Shown here: positions 17,508-26,701 of the stretch, in pieces
How the letters are laid out: each line of letters starts with the position of its first letter
Numbering within the stretch: the stretch's first letter is position 1
Origin: Novosphingobium olei
Lineage (GTDB): Bacteria > Pseudomonadota > Alphaproteobacteria > Sphingomonadales > Sphingomonadaceae
Assembly: GCF_012927405.1 (NCBI RefSeq)
Contig: NZ_JABBGM010000002.1
Coordinates: forward strand, 620,001-684,000
Direction: 5' to 3'
Length of the DNA stretch: 64,000 nt
Notes under the pieces: model-generated
Databases searched by the model: none
What the model saw: only the letters and a program-made list of their open reading frames with translations
What the model was told of the DNA's origin: nothing
Position numbers and translations under genes: made by a program

Positions 17508-17529
17508 GATATAAAGCTTTCTTTATATC
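17508..17529. promoter_or_regulatory. Perfect 9-bp inverted repeat upstream of ahcY (candidate SahR-type operator)
   Basis: GATATAAAG and CTTTATATC are separated by 4 nt and lie about 95 nt upstream of the ahcY start. The stretch is strikingly AT-rich in a GC-rich intergenic region. The ArsR-family regulator SahR controls SAH/methionine genes such as ahcY in many proteobacteria and binds ATATAAAG-like palindromes; I recall this and have not checked it. The position fits a repressor site over the ahcY promoter. Confidence 0.5.
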
Positions 17530-17623
17530 GCCATTGCGCGCGCTGCCGCGAACGATTAAGGCGCGAACCATGGTGCCTGTCCGAGGGATGGGCGATGCAA
17601 ATCTGCTTTCAGGAGACAGCCGC

Positions 17624-19045
17624 GTGGCCACCCCCGCCCCCCAGACCGCCCAAAACGACTTCGTGATCGCCGACATCGGGCTTGCCGACTTCGGCCGCGC
17701 CGAGATCGCCATTGCCGAAACCGAGATGCCCGGGCTCATGGCCCTGCGTGCCGAATACGGCGCCGCGCAGCCGCTGAAGGGCGCCCGCATCACGGGATCG
17801 CTGCACATGACGATCCAGACCGCCGTGTTGATCGAGACGCTGGTGGCTTTGGGTGCCGACGTGCGCTGGGCCACCTGCAACATCTTCTCCACCCAGGACC
17901 ACGCCGCCGCAGCGATCGCGGCCGCGGGGATCCCGGTGTTTGCGATCAAGGGCGAGAGCCTGGCCGACTACTGGGACTATGTCGGCCGCATCTTCGACTG
18001 GGATGACGGCACCGGCCAGACCGCCAACATGATTCTGGACGATGGCGGCGATGCCACGATGTTTGCGCTGTGGGGCGCACGTGTCGAAGCGGGCGAGGCA
18101 CTGTTCGAACCGAGCAATGCCGAGGAAATCGAGTTCGTCCGCGCGCTGAAGGAATTCCTCAAGCGCAAGCCCGGATACCTCACTGAATCGGTCAAGAACA
18201 TCAAGGGCGTGTCAGAAGAGACCACCACGGGCGTCCATCGCCTGTACCAGATCGCCAAGGACGGCAAGCTGCCGTTCCCCGCGATCAACGTGAACGACAG
18301 CGTGACCAAGTCGAAGTTCGACAACCTGTACGGTTGCAAGGAATCGCTGGTCGACGCCATCCGCCGTGCAACCGACGTGATGCTGGCGGGCAAGGTCGCT
18401 TGCGTCGCCGGTTTCGGCGACGTGGGCAAGGGAAGTGCCGCGTCGCTGCGCAACGGCGGCGCCCGGGTGATGGTCACCGAAGTCGATCCGATCTGCGCCC
18501 TGCAGGCGGCCATGGAAGGCTATGAAGTTGTGACGATGGAGGAAGCGGTGACCCGCGCCGACATCTTCGTCACCGCCACCGGCAACGAGGACGTGATCAC
18601 CGCCGAGCACATGAAGGCGATGAAGCCGATGAGCATCGTGTGCAACATCGGTCACTTCGACAGCGAGATCCAGATCGCGGCGCTGTCTAACTACAAGTGG
18701 ACCGAAGTGAAGCCGGGCACCGATCTCGTCGAGTTTCCCGACGGCAAGCAGATTATCATTCTTGCCAAGGGCCGCCTGGTGAACCTGGGCTGCGCGACCG
18801 GTCATCCGAGCTTCGTGATGAGCGCGAGCTTCACCAACCAGACGCTGGCGCAGATCGAACTGTTTACCAAGAACGGCGAATACGAGAACCGCGTCTACGT
18901 GCTGCCCAAGCATCTCGACGAAAAGGTCGCTGCGCTCCATCTCGAAAAGCTGGGCGTCAAGCTGACCAAGCTGTCCGACAAGCAGGCGGCCTATATCGGC
19001 GTAACCTCGCAAGGGCCGTTCAAGCCGGATCATTACCGTTACTGA
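17624..19045 (+). CDS. ahcY: S-adenosylhomocysteine hydrolase
   Basis: 473 residues. It splits S-adenosylhomocysteine into adenosine and homocysteine, clearing the inhibitory product of SAM-dependent methylations. Seen: [31 protein letters not shown], the NAD-binding [14 protein letters not shown] glycine motif, [11 protein letters not shown] and the C-terminal PFKPDHYRY, which is the family's invariant tail. A GTG start is chosen because AGGAG lies 9 nt upstream and the protein then begins at the usual place. In-frame extensions upstream would add unconserved sequence. An AT-rich palindrome sits in the promoter and a hairpin follows the stop. Confidence 0.97.
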   Translation: MATPAPQTAQNDFVIADIGLADFGRAEIAIAETEMPGLMALRAEYGAAQPLKGARITGSLHMTIQTAVLIETLVALGADVRWATCNIFSTQDHAAAAIAAAGIPVFAIKGESLADYWDYVGRIFDWDDGTGQTANMILDDGGDATMFALWGARVEAGEALFEPSNAEEIEFVRALKEFLKRKPGYLTESVKNIKGVSEETTTGVHRLYQIAKDGKLPFPAINVNDSVTKSKFDNLYGCKESLVDAIRRATDVMLAGKVACVAGFGDVGKGSAASLRNGGARVMVTEVDPICALQAAMEGYEVVTMEEAVTRADIFVTATGNEDVITAEHMKAMKPMSIVCNIGHFDSEIQIAALSNYKWTEVKPGTDLVEFPDGKQIIILAKGRLVNLGCATGHPSFVMSASFTNQTLAQIELFTKNGEYENRVYVLPKHLDEKVAALHLEKLGVKLTKLSDKQAAYIGVTSQGPFKPDHYRY

Positions 19046-19083
19046 CACCTTATCCGCCGCCAGCGTGCGGACCGATACCGGAA

Positions 19084-19114
19084 GGGGCTCCGAAGCAATG
19101 CGGGGCCCCGTCTT
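19084..19114 (+). terminator. Possible terminator after ahcY
   Basis: An 8-bp stem (GGGGCTCC at 19084-19091 with GGGGCCCC at 19102-19109, one G-U pair) and a 10-nt loop are followed by GTCTT. The T tract is weak. The position between ahcY and divL is right for a terminator. Confidence 0.4.
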
Positions 19115-19207
19115 GCATGCGGCGAGGCAGTTTTGCGCAAGAGCCGCGCGTTCCGCTGCAATTCGGCGCCTATCCCGGATTGCATTGCAGGAAGGCGCCG
19201 CTTAGCG

Positions 19208-21556
19208 ATGGAAGCAATGTTGCTTAACCACACCGCGCTGGTCGTCATTGCCCTGTTGCTGGCAGCATGGACGTTGGCGGCGCTGTGGGCGATCGTGGCG
19301 GCGCGGCAGAAGCTGCGCAAGGCCGATGCGGCACAGCGGCTGGCGCGCCGGCTGTCGCGCATGGTCGAGGAAGCGCCTGCGCTGCCCTTGCTGGTGCGCG
19401 CCGACGGCCGGATCGAGGGCCCTTCGCGGCTGGCGGGCTGGCTCGGCCTGGATGCGATGCCCCAATACCTGAGCGAGCTTGACGGCGAGGATCGCGGCTT
19501 CGACGAGGTGCAGCTTTCCAAGCTGGGCGATGCGGTGCGCCGTGCACAAAGAACCGGAGCGCCGTTTCGCCTCGCGCTTCATCCGCGGGGCGGGCGCAGC
19601 CTTGGGGCGACCGGGCATCTGGCGGACCCGCAGATCGCGCCGGGTGGCGCGGCGGTTGTGTGGTTCTTCGACTTTTCCGAAAGCGAGGAAGAGCTTGGCC
19701 GCCTGCGGGCCGAAGCGCAGCAGGCGCGATCCGATTTCGCGGGGCTTTCGGGCCTGATCGAAGCGGCGCCGCTGCCGATGTGGTTCCGCGATGCGGGAAT
19801 GCAGCTGCGGCTGGTCAACAGCGCCTATGTCAAGGCAGTGGGCCTGCGCACGGCGGAGGACGCGGTGGCGCAGGGGGTAGAACTGGTCGAACCGTCCGAC
19901 GGGCTGACCGCAGCGCAAGTCGCCAAGCAGGTCCATGCCCGCAAGCAGGCAGTCACGCGCATCGTATCGGCAACGATCGGCGGTCAGCGCCGATCGCTTC
20001 GGGTTTCGGATCTGCCACTCGGGGACGAGGGTGTTGCAGGCTACGCCGTCGATATCGAGGAAATGGAGGAGCTGACCCGCCAGTTCCGGCGTTTCCGCGA
20101 TGCTCAGAGGCAGATGCTCGACACCCTGTCGGCCGGGATTGCGCAGTTCGACGACAAGCGGAACCTGGTCTTCGCAAACCAGCCGTTCCTGCGCATCTTC
20201 GCCATCCCGCAGGCTTGGGTGGTGGATACGCCGCCGTTCGACCGAGTGCTGGACCGCATGCGCGATGCCGGCCGCTTGCCCGAAGTGCGCGATTTTCCCG
20301 AATGGCGGCGCGAACGGCAGGGCTGGTTCCTGTCGAGCGCCCCGCGAGAGGAACCGTGGCACCTTTCGGACGGAACCCATTTGCGCGTGGTCGGCCAGCC
20401 GATGCCGGATGGTGGACTGCTGATGATCTTCGAGGATCGCACCGAGCAGCTCCAGCTTTCGGCGACCCGCGACACGCTGCTGCGCACCCGCACGGCTACC
20501 TTTGACAACCTTTTCGAATCGCTCGCGGTCTTCGGGCCCGACGGCAAGCTGCAGTTGTGGAACCGGCGCTTTGCCAACGACTGGGCGCTGGAGGAGGATT
20601 TCCTCGCAACGCATCCGCGGGCCGACGCGCTGCTCAATCGCATCGCCGGGAAATTGAAGCGCGCGGCGCAAGTCGGCGTGCTGGCCGACGTGATCCAGGC
20701 CGCCACGCTCGAGCGCAAGGGCAAGAGCGGGCGCATTGCCCTTGGCGACGGGCGCCAGCTCGAATTCGCGGGCGTGCCGCTGCCCGATGGCAACGGCCTT
20801 CTCACCGTGCTCGACATCACCGATTCCCAGAAGGCTGAAGCCGCCTTGCGCGAACGCAACGCCGCCCTGATCGAGGCCGATGCGGTGAAGACGCGGTTCA
20901 TCGCCAACATGAGCTATGAATTCCGCACCCCGCTGACCTCGATCGGCGGCTTTGCCGAACTGCTCGCAGCCGGGATCGCCGGCGACCTGACGCCACAGGC
21001 GCAAGAATATGTTGCGGCGATCCTGACCTCGGTCGAGCGGCTGGGCCAGCAGATCGAAAACGTGCTGGACCTGTCGCAGAGCGAAGCCGGAACGCTTCCC
21101 ATCGCGCAGGAGCAGGTGCCGCTGTTTCCACTGCTGACGTCCGTCGTCCAGGAGCGTGCCGAGAAGATCAATGCCGCGGGGCTTTCGCTCGATCTGCGCG
21201 GGAGCGATGCGATCGGGGCGGTAACCGGCGATACGCGGCGCCTGCACCGGGCTTTCGGCGAGCTGGTCGACAACGCAATTGCGGCGACGCCACGGGGGGG
21301 GTGGATCCAGATCGACTGTTCGCGTCGTGGTGGAAAGCTGCAGGTCGTCGTGTCCGACAACGGCAGCGGGATGGAGCCGACCAAGCTGGCACGGGCGCTT
21401 GAAGGGCTGAAGATCAGTGGTGACGGCCGCATGGTCGAGCGCCGCACGGGGCTTGGCCTGCCGCTGGTGCGCCAGCTGATCGAAGCGCATGGCGGCACGC
21501 TGGAATTGTTGTCCGAACCGGGCGAGGGCACCAGTGCGGTGGTGACGCTCCCGTGA
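19208..21556 (+). CDS. divL: DivL-like atypical histidine kinase with Tyr in place of the phospho-acceptor His
   Basis: 782 residues: an N-terminal transmembrane segment (HTALVVIALLLAAWTLAALW), several PAS-like domains (~residues 190-520), a dimerisation/phospho-acceptor helix with NMSYEFRTPLTS (Tyr570 where kinases have His), and a complete ATPase domain (N-box ELVDNAIAAT, DNGSGM, TGLGLPLV). The Tyr substitution, ~770-residue size and PAS architecture match Caulobacter DivL (Tyr550), which binds DivK and controls CckA and thus CtrA activity at the pole. The ATG at 19208 is preferred. Its stop overlaps tsaE as GTGA. It probably acts through protein contact rather than phosphotransfer. Confidence 0.85.
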   Translation: MEAMLLNHTALVVIALLLAAWTLAALWAIVAARQKLRKADAAQRLARRLSRMVEEAPALPLLVRADGRIEGPSRLAGWLGLDAMPQYLSELDGEDRGFDEVQLSKLGDAVRRAQRTGAPFRLALHPRGGRSLGATGHLADPQIAPGGAAVVWFFDFSESEEELGRLRAEAQQARSDFAGLSGLIEAAPLPMWFRDAGMQLRLVNSAYVKAVGLRTAEDAVAQGVELVEPSDGLTAAQVAKQVHARKQAVTRIVSATIGGQRRSLRVSDLPLGDEGVAGYAVDIEEMEELTRQFRRFRDAQRQMLDTLSAGIAQFDDKRNLVFANQPFLRIFAIPQAWVVDTPPFDRVLDRMRDAGRLPEVRDFPEWRRERQGWFLSSAPREEPWHLSDGTHLRVVGQPMPDGGLLMIFEDRTEQLQLSATRDTLLRTRTATFDNLFESLAVFGPDGKLQLWNRRFANDWALEEDFLATHPRADALLNRIAGKLKRAAQVGVLADVIQAATLERKGKSGRIALGDGRQLEFAGVPLPDGNGLLTVLDITDSQKAEAALRERNAALIEADAVKTRFIANMSYEFRTPLTSIGGFAELLAAGIAGDLTPQAQEYVAAILTSVERLGQQIENVLDLSQSEAGTLPIAQEQVPLFPLLTSVVQERAEKINAAGLSLDLRGSDAIGAVTGDTRRLHRAFGELVDNAIAATPRGGWIQIDCSRRGGKLQVVVSDNGSGMEPTKLARALEGLKISGDGRMVERRTGLGLPLVRQLIEAHGGTLELLSEPGEGTSAVVTLP

Positions 21557-22014
21557 GCAGGGTGGTGGAAGTGCCGCTGCCCGACCTCGATGCGAGCGCG
21601 GCGCTGGCCGCGCGGATCGCCGGGCGCCTGCGTGCTGGCGATGTGGTCGCGCTCGAAGGAACGCTCGGCGCGGGCAAGACCACCCTGGCACGTTCGATTG
21701 TCGCGGCCCTGGGGTACGAAGGCGAAGTGCCCAGCCCGAGCTTCGCGATCATCGAGGTCTACGATCCGCCCGCGGTTCGTCTGCCGCTGGTCCATGCCGA
21801 TTTCTATCGCCTGGACGATCCAGCCGAGGCGGAGGAGATCGGGCTCGACGACTATCGCGAAGGCGCTGCGCTGCTTGCGGAATGGCCCGAGCAAGCAGGC
21901 GGTTTCTCGCATGAGGTGAATTGCCTGACCGTCCGTCTGGAAATGCGGGAAAAGGGGCGCACGGCCATTGTCGAGCCCGGCCCTGGTTGGCTAGAGCGGG
22001 GGGCATGGACCTGA
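21553..22014 (+). CDS. tsaE: tRNA t6A synthesis ATPase TsaE
   Basis: 153 residues. TsaE is the ATPase that works with TsaB and TsaD to make N6-threonylcarbamoyladenosine at position 37 of ANN-decoding tRNAs. Seen: the P-loop LEGTLGAGKTTLARSI, PSPSFAIIEVYD (switch/Thr region), VHADFYRLDD and the EWPEQ motif. The GTG start overlaps the divL stop by 4 nt, and its own end overlaps amgK by 10 nt, so it is embedded in a translationally coupled run. The length is normal. Confidence 0.93.
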   Translation: MSRVVEVPLPDLDASAALAARIAGRLRAGDVVALEGTLGAGKTTLARSIVAALGYEGEVPSPSFAIIEVYDPPAVRLPLVHADFYRLDDPAEAEEIGLDDYREGAALLAEWPEQAGGFSHEVNCLTVRLEMREKGRTAIVEPGPGWLERGAWT

Positions 22015-22997
22015 GCATTCCCGCTGGCGTCGAACCGTTCCTGGCCTCTGCCGGCTGGGCCGGGGCGGTTGTCGAACCTTTGCCCGGAGACGCCTCGTTC
22101 CGGCGCTATTTCCGCATCCGACGCTCCAATGGCACCGCCATGCTGATGCACGCGCCGCCGCCGCACGAGGATCCCGAGCCGTTCATCCGCGCGGCCAAGT
22201 GGCTCGACGCGAACAGCCTCAACGCGCCGCAGATCCTGGCCGAGGAAGCGAGCGAGGGCTTCGTCCTGCTGCAGGACTTCGGCGAAGTGCGGATGCGCGA
22301 ATACCTCGACGCCTGGCCGCAGGACGAGGAGGAGGTCTATCGCTACGCGATCGATGCGCTGATCAAGCTGCACCGCCTGCCGCCGGGGCCCTTCACCGGC
22401 TACAACCTTGCCGAATACCAGCGCGAGGCGCGACTGTTCATCGACTGGTTCTGTCCGGCACAGTCGCTCTACGTCGACAGCCGCGCTTATGCGCAGGCCT
22501 GGGAGGAAGTGCTGCTGCCGCTGCTGCCGCGCCAGCGCCCGGGCGTGACGGTGCTGCGCGATTATCATGCCGAGAACATCATGCTCGACGGCGGGCTGCA
22601 CCGGCAGGGGCTGCTCGATTTCCAGGACGCGCTGACCGGCCACCCGGCCTATGACCTCGTCTCCCTGCTGCAAGACGCTCGGCGCGATGTCTCGCCCGAT
22701 CTCGAGGCCAAGATGTTCGATTACTATGTCGGGCAGGCACAGCCGGGCGATGATTTCCTGGCGGACTATGCCCGCCTTGGCGCGCAGCGGAACATCAAGA
22801 TCGTCGGGATCTTCGTGCGTCTGTGGAAGCGCGACGGCAAGGCCCGCTATCTCGACTACATTCCCCGGGTGTGGGCGCTGCTTGAACGCGATCTGGCGCA
22901 TCCCGCGCTGGCGCCCGTGGCGGCGTGGTTCGACCAGTACATCTCGGCCGCGTTGCGCGATCCCGCGGGCGTGCTGGGCGGGAGGTTCGAGGTATGA
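22005..22997 (+). CDS. amgK: N-acetylmuramate/N-acetylglucosamine kinase AmgK
   Basis: 330 residues of the aminoglycoside-phosphotransferase/choline-kinase fold. AmgK phosphorylates the anomeric carbon of MurNAc (and GlcNAc) released from peptidoglycan, and MurU then makes UDP-MurNAc, bypassing MurA. Seen: PLPGDASFRRYFRI at the N-terminus, catalytic loop LRDYHAENIMLDG and the DFQDALTGHPAYDLVSLLQDA metal-binding motif. The neighbouring murU settles the identification. Starting at the ATG at 22005 gives the usual length. Start and stop overlap tsaE and murU. Confidence 0.93.
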   Translation: MDLSIPAGVEPFLASAGWAGAVVEPLPGDASFRRYFRIRRSNGTAMLMHAPPPHEDPEPFIRAAKWLDANSLNAPQILAEEASEGFVLLQDFGEVRMREYLDAWPQDEEEVYRYAIDALIKLHRLPPGPFTGYNLAEYQREARLFIDWFCPAQSLYVDSRAYAQAWEEVLLPLLPRQRPGVTVLRDYHAENIMLDGGLHRQGLLDFQDALTGHPAYDLVSLLQDARRDVSPDLEAKMFDYYVGQAQPGDDFLADYARLGAQRNIKIVGIFVRLWKRDGKARYLDYIPRVWALLERDLAHPALAPVAAWFDQYISAALRDPAGVLGGRFEV

Positions 22998-23716
22998 CGA
23001 AGCCGCTGGCCAGCGACGTGGCGATGGTGCTTGCAGCGGGCCTTGGCAAGCGCATGAGGCCGCTGACCGCCAGCCGGCCCAAACCGCTAGTGCGGGTGGC
23101 GGGCAGGCCGCTGATCGACCATGCGCTCGACAAGCTGGCCGAGGCGGGCGTGGCGCGGGCGGTGGTCAACGTCCACTACCTTGCGGACCAGATGCGCGCG
23201 CATCTCTCGCACCGTAGCGCGCCGGCGATCACGATCTCGGACGAGACCGACCAGTTGCTCGAGACCGGCGGGGGAACGGTCAAGGCGCTTGACCTGATCG
23301 GCGCGGACACGTTCTTCAGTCTCAACAGCGACAACATCTGGCTGGATGGCCCGCGCAACGTGTTCGCAGCTCTGAGCGATGCCTGGGACGAGACCAAGAT
23401 GGACGCGCTGCTGCTGGTGGTAAGCCATGCGCAGGCGTTCAACTACGATGGCGTGGGAGACTTCCACCTGGGGCCGCTGGGCGAGGTCACCCGGCGCAAG
23501 CCCGGGCGAGTGGCGCCTTACATATTCGCGGGAATACAGCTGCTGTCGACGCGGCTGCTGCGCGATGCGCCGGCCGGACCCTTCTCGTTCAACCTGCTAT
23601 GGAACCGCGCGATCGAAGAGGGGCGGCTGTTCGCGCTGCCGCACACCGGGTTGTGGTACGAAGTCGGCGCGCCCGCGATGATCGCGCCGACTGAGGCCGC
23701 GCTCACCGGCGGTTGA
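22994..23716 (+). CDS. murU: N-acetylmuramate alpha-1-phosphate uridylyltransferase MurU
   Basis: 240 residues of the nucleotidyltransferase fold. It transfers UMP to MurNAc-1-phosphate to give UDP-MurNAc, completing the anabolic recycling route that confers intrinsic tolerance to fosfomycin in Pseudomonas and Caulobacter. Seen: the signature LAAGLGKRMRPLTASRPKPL, LETGGGTVKAL, FFSLNSDNIW (Asp for metal) and GLWYEVGAPA near the C-terminus. The ATG overlaps the amgK stop as ATGA (22994-22997). Confidence 0.93.
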   Translation: MTKPLASDVAMVLAAGLGKRMRPLTASRPKPLVRVAGRPLIDHALDKLAEAGVARAVVNVHYLADQMRAHLSHRSAPAITISDETDQLLETGGGTVKALDLIGADTFFSLNSDNIWLDGPRNVFAALSDAWDETKMDALLLVVSHAQAFNYDGVGDFHLGPLGEVTRRKPGRVAPYIFAGIQLLSTRLLRDAPAGPFSFNLLWNRAIEEGRLFALPHTGLWYEVGAPAMIAPTEAALTGG

Positions 23717-23722
23717 CGACAG

Positions 23723-26701
23723 GTGGCTGACGGCCGCCCTTCGGTCTATTCGATCGCTGCGCACCGGGGCTTTGCCGATGCGCTCGTCGCAGGGCTGATC
23801 CCGCGTTATCGCGAGGAAGGGCTGGGTCTTGCGCGGCTGACGCTGCTGCTGCCGAGCAGGCGTGCGATCCGAACCGTTACCGAGGCGTTCGTCCGCGCGA
23901 GCGGCGGTGGGTTGCTGCTGCCGCGCATGGCGGTGGTGGGCGACCTCGATCTCGATGAAACGCTGGGGCCGTTGCTCGATCCGATCGGGGCGGGGGCGGA
24001 CATCCCGCAGGCGGTCGATCCCGTGGTGCGCCTGCTGGCAGTAGCGCAGATGCTGCGCGAGGAGCTGGGCGATCAGGCGCCGGGCGAAGCCGGGCTGATG
24101 CGGCAGGCGCGGGTGCTGGTGCAAAGCATGGACCGGCTGGCGGTGGAAGGGGTTTCCCCGGGGAAACTTCTTGACCCCGAAGTGATCGGACTGGTTGGCG
24201 ATCTGTCGGAGCACTGGCAGGAAAACACGCGGCTGTTCGCACGGGTGCTGGCGCGCTGGCAGGCCGAACTGGACGGGATGGGGCGGATCGACGCGCCCGA
24301 GCGGCGCAACCGGCTGCTGGCGCATGCGGCGCAGCGGTGGAAGGCGAAGCCTCCCGCCCATCCGGTGGTGGCAGCGGGGGTTACGTCGGCGTCCCCGGCG
24401 ATCGCGCGGCTGCTGCGGGTGGTGGCGGACCTGCCCGAAGGCGCGGTAATCCTGCCCGACCTCGATCTCGCACTCGACGCGGACGTCTGGGATGCGCTGG
24501 GCGTGGCGGGTGCACCTGAAGAGCCGGGCGGACCGCCGTTCGGACGCGGCGACGTGACGACGCATCCGCAGTATCATCTGAAATTGCTGCTCAATCGCAT
24601 GGGTGTGGCGCGGTCCGAGGTGCAGCCGTGGCATCGCGCCGGGCTTGCGGCCGCGCCGCCCGAGCGCAGCCGCGCGATTTCCAACCTGTTCCTGCCGCCC
24701 GAGGCGAGTGCGGCCTGGGTTTCTCTGCCGCCCGAACAGCGCCGGCTGTCGGGCGTGCGGATGATGGAGAGCGCGAACCCCGAGGAAGAAGCGCAGGCCA
24801 TCGCGGTGCTGGTGCGGCAGGCGCTGGACGTGCCCGAAAAGCGCGTGGCGGTGGTGACGCCCGACCGCGGCCTTGCCAACCGCGTGGTGGGGCACCTGCA
24901 GCGCTGGAACATCGGCGCGGATGATACCGCCGGGCGGCCATTGCCGCAGACGCCGGCCGGGCGGCTGTTCCTGCAAATTGCCGAGTGCTGGGCCGAGCGC
25001 GCTGCGCCGGTGCCGCTGCTGGCGCTGCTCGGCCACCCTCTGGTGCGGCCGCAGGCTCGCGCCAGCTGGCTTGAGCGCGTGCGCGAGCTTGATCTTGTGC
25101 TTCGCGGACCGCGCCCTGGTCCGGGCGTCGAAGCGGTGCGCGATGCGGTGCAGGCACAGGGCAAGCGCTATCCCCGGCTGCGCGGCTGGTGGGACGAGGT
25201 CGAGGCGCTGCTGGTGCCGATGCTGCTGGTGCATGAGCCTTTGCCGCTGGGCGCCACCCTGGCGATGCTGTCCGAGGCGGCAGAAGCTTTGTGCGGCGAG
25301 GGCGTGTGGGCCAATGCCGACGGGCGCAGCCTGGCTGCTTTCGTGGAGCAGTGGAGCGAAGCGGCGGCACGGGCCGACCTGATCGTCGATCCGCTGGAAT
25401 TGCCGGCGCTGTTGCGCGACGCGCTGGACGAGGTGGCTGTCCGGCCGGCTTATGGCGGTCATCCACGTCTTGCCATCTACGGCCTGCTTGAAGCACGGAT
25501 GAGCCGGGCCGATCTGGTGATCTGCGCGGGGCTGACCGAAGGCACCTGGCCCGCCGCGCCCGCGCCGGACCCGCTGCTGGCGCCGCCGGTGCTGCGCGCG
25601 CTGGGCATTCCGGGCGCGGACTTCCGCATCGGTCTTTCGGCACACGATCTTGCCGCCGCGCTGGGTGCGCCCGAAGTGGTCTTGAGCCATGCCGCGCGCG
25701 ATTCGGCGGGTCCGGTGATCCCGTCGCGCTTCCTGCTGCGCATCCGCGCCATGCTGGGCCGCCAATTGGTGCGCGAGGACGAGGCCGTGCGGCTGGCCCG
25801 TGCGCTGGACCGGCCGGACAAGGTGGAGGGGGCATCGCGTCCCGAGCCCGTGCCCTCGGCCGAGCAACGGCGGGTGGAGATTGCGGTCACCGCGCTCGAC
25901 CGGCTGCGCGGCGATCCCTACCAGTTCTATGCGCAGGCGATCCTTGGCCTGCGCGCGCTCGACCCGATCGATGCCGATCCGACCCCGGCGTGGCGCGGTA
26001 CGGCGGTGCACGCGATCCTGGAGCTGTGGCACAAAGCCGGGGGCGTGCCGGGACAGCTGATCCCGCTCGCCGAGCAGAAGCTTGCCGAAATGAGCGCGCA
26101 CCCGTTCATGCGCGCACTGTGGCAGCCGCGCCTGCTGGCGGCGCTTGCGTGGATCGAGCACGAGCAGGACACGCTGCTGGGCGAAGGGCGCGAGGTTCTG
26201 GCTGTCGAAGCCAAGGGCGCCATCCATATCGACGGTGTGCGCATCCATGGCCGGGCGGACCGGATCGACCGGCTGGCCGACGGATCGCTGGCGGTGATCG
26301 ACTACAAGACCGGAATGCCGCCTTCGGGCCGGATGGTCGAGCAGGGCTTTGCCTTGCAGCTGGGCCTGATCGGCCTGATCGCGCAAGGCGGCGGCTTCGA
26401 TGGCGTGGCGGGCGTGCCCAATGTCTTCGAATACTGGTCGCTCGCCCGTAACAAGAACCGTGGCTTCGGCTATCGCAGCGAGCCGGTGAAAGACGGCAAG
26501 AAGCAGGCAGGCATCCCGCGAGAGGACTTCCTGCCCGAGACCGAACGCTACCTTAAGGAAGCCATCGGACGCTGGATCCTGGGCAGCGAGCCGTTCACGG
26601 CGCGGCTCAACCCGGACCTTCCGGGCTACACCGACTATGACCAGCTGATGCGGCTCGACGAATGGCAGGGCCGCGACCTGAAGGGCGGAGACGCCGCATG
26701 A
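23723..26701 (+). CDS. addB: Double-strand break repair protein AddB
   Basis: 992 residues. AddB is the inactivated-helicase plus nuclease partner of AddA, which resects double-strand breaks and loads RecA. Seen: an N-terminal LTLLLPSRRAIRTVTEAF segment in place of a working helicase P-loop, the FRIGLSAHDLAAALGAPEVV and LSHAARDSAGPVIPSRFL motifs typical of alphaproteobacterial AddB, and a C-terminal PD-(D/E)xK nuclease with GRADRIDRLADGSLAVIDYK. The start is GTG 6 nt after the murU stop. The size is right for the alpha-type family, which is shorter than Bacillus AddB. Confidence 0.93.
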   Translation: MADGRPSVYSIAAHRGFADALVAGLIPRYREEGLGLARLTLLLPSRRAIRTVTEAFVRASGGGLLLPRMAVVGDLDLDETLGPLLDPIGAGADIPQAVDPVVRLLAVAQMLREELGDQAPGEAGLMRQARVLVQSMDRLAVEGVSPGKLLDPEVIGLVGDLSEHWQENTRLFARVLARWQAELDGMGRIDAPERRNRLLAHAAQRWKAKPPAHPVVAAGVTSASPAIARLLRVVADLPEGAVILPDLDLALDADVWDALGVAGAPEEPGGPPFGRGDVTTHPQYHLKLLLNRMGVARSEVQPWHRAGLAAAPPERSRAISNLFLPPEASAAWVSLPPEQRRLSGVRMMESANPEEEAQAIAVLVRQALDVPEKRVAVVTPDRGLANRVVGHLQRWNIGADDTAGRPLPQTPAGRLFLQIAECWAERAAPVPLLALLGHPLVRPQARASWLERVRELDLVLRGPRPGPGVEAVRDAVQAQGKRYPRLRGWWDEVEALLVPMLLVHEPLPLGATLAMLSEAAEALCGEGVWANADGRSLAAFVEQWSEAAARADLIVDPLELPALLRDALDEVAVRPAYGGHPRLAIYGLLEARMSRADLVICAGLTEGTWPAAPAPDPLLAPPVLRALGIPGADFRIGLSAHDLAAALGAPEVVLSHAARDSAGPVIPSRFLLRIRAMLGRQLVREDEAVRLARALDRPDKVEGASRPEPVPSAEQRRVEIAVTALDRLRGDPYQFYAQAILGLRALDPIDADPTPAWRGTAVHAILELWHKAGGVPGQLIPLAEQKLAEMSAHPFMRALWQPRLLAALAWIEHEQDTLLGEGREVLAVEAKGAIHIDGVRIHGRADRIDRLADGSLAVIDYKTGMPPSGRMVEQGFALQLGLIGLIAQGGGFDGVAGVPNVFEYWSLARNKNRGFGYRSEPVKDGKKQAGIPREDFLPETERYLKEAIGRWILGSEPFTARLNPDLPGYTDYDQLMRLDEWQGRDLKGGDAA

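Noticed and set aside
17530-17623. SAH- or SAM-type riboswitch before ahcY
   Set aside because: CCGAGGGATGGGCGATGCA loosely recalls an SAH aptamer, but conserved core bases and pairing could not be matched. The palindrome upstream is the better regulatory candidate.
23597-26386. 929-codon frame opposite addB
   Set aside because: Rich in His, Arg and Gln with no recognisable motif; the plus-strand AddB is clear. Typical third-position GC shadow.
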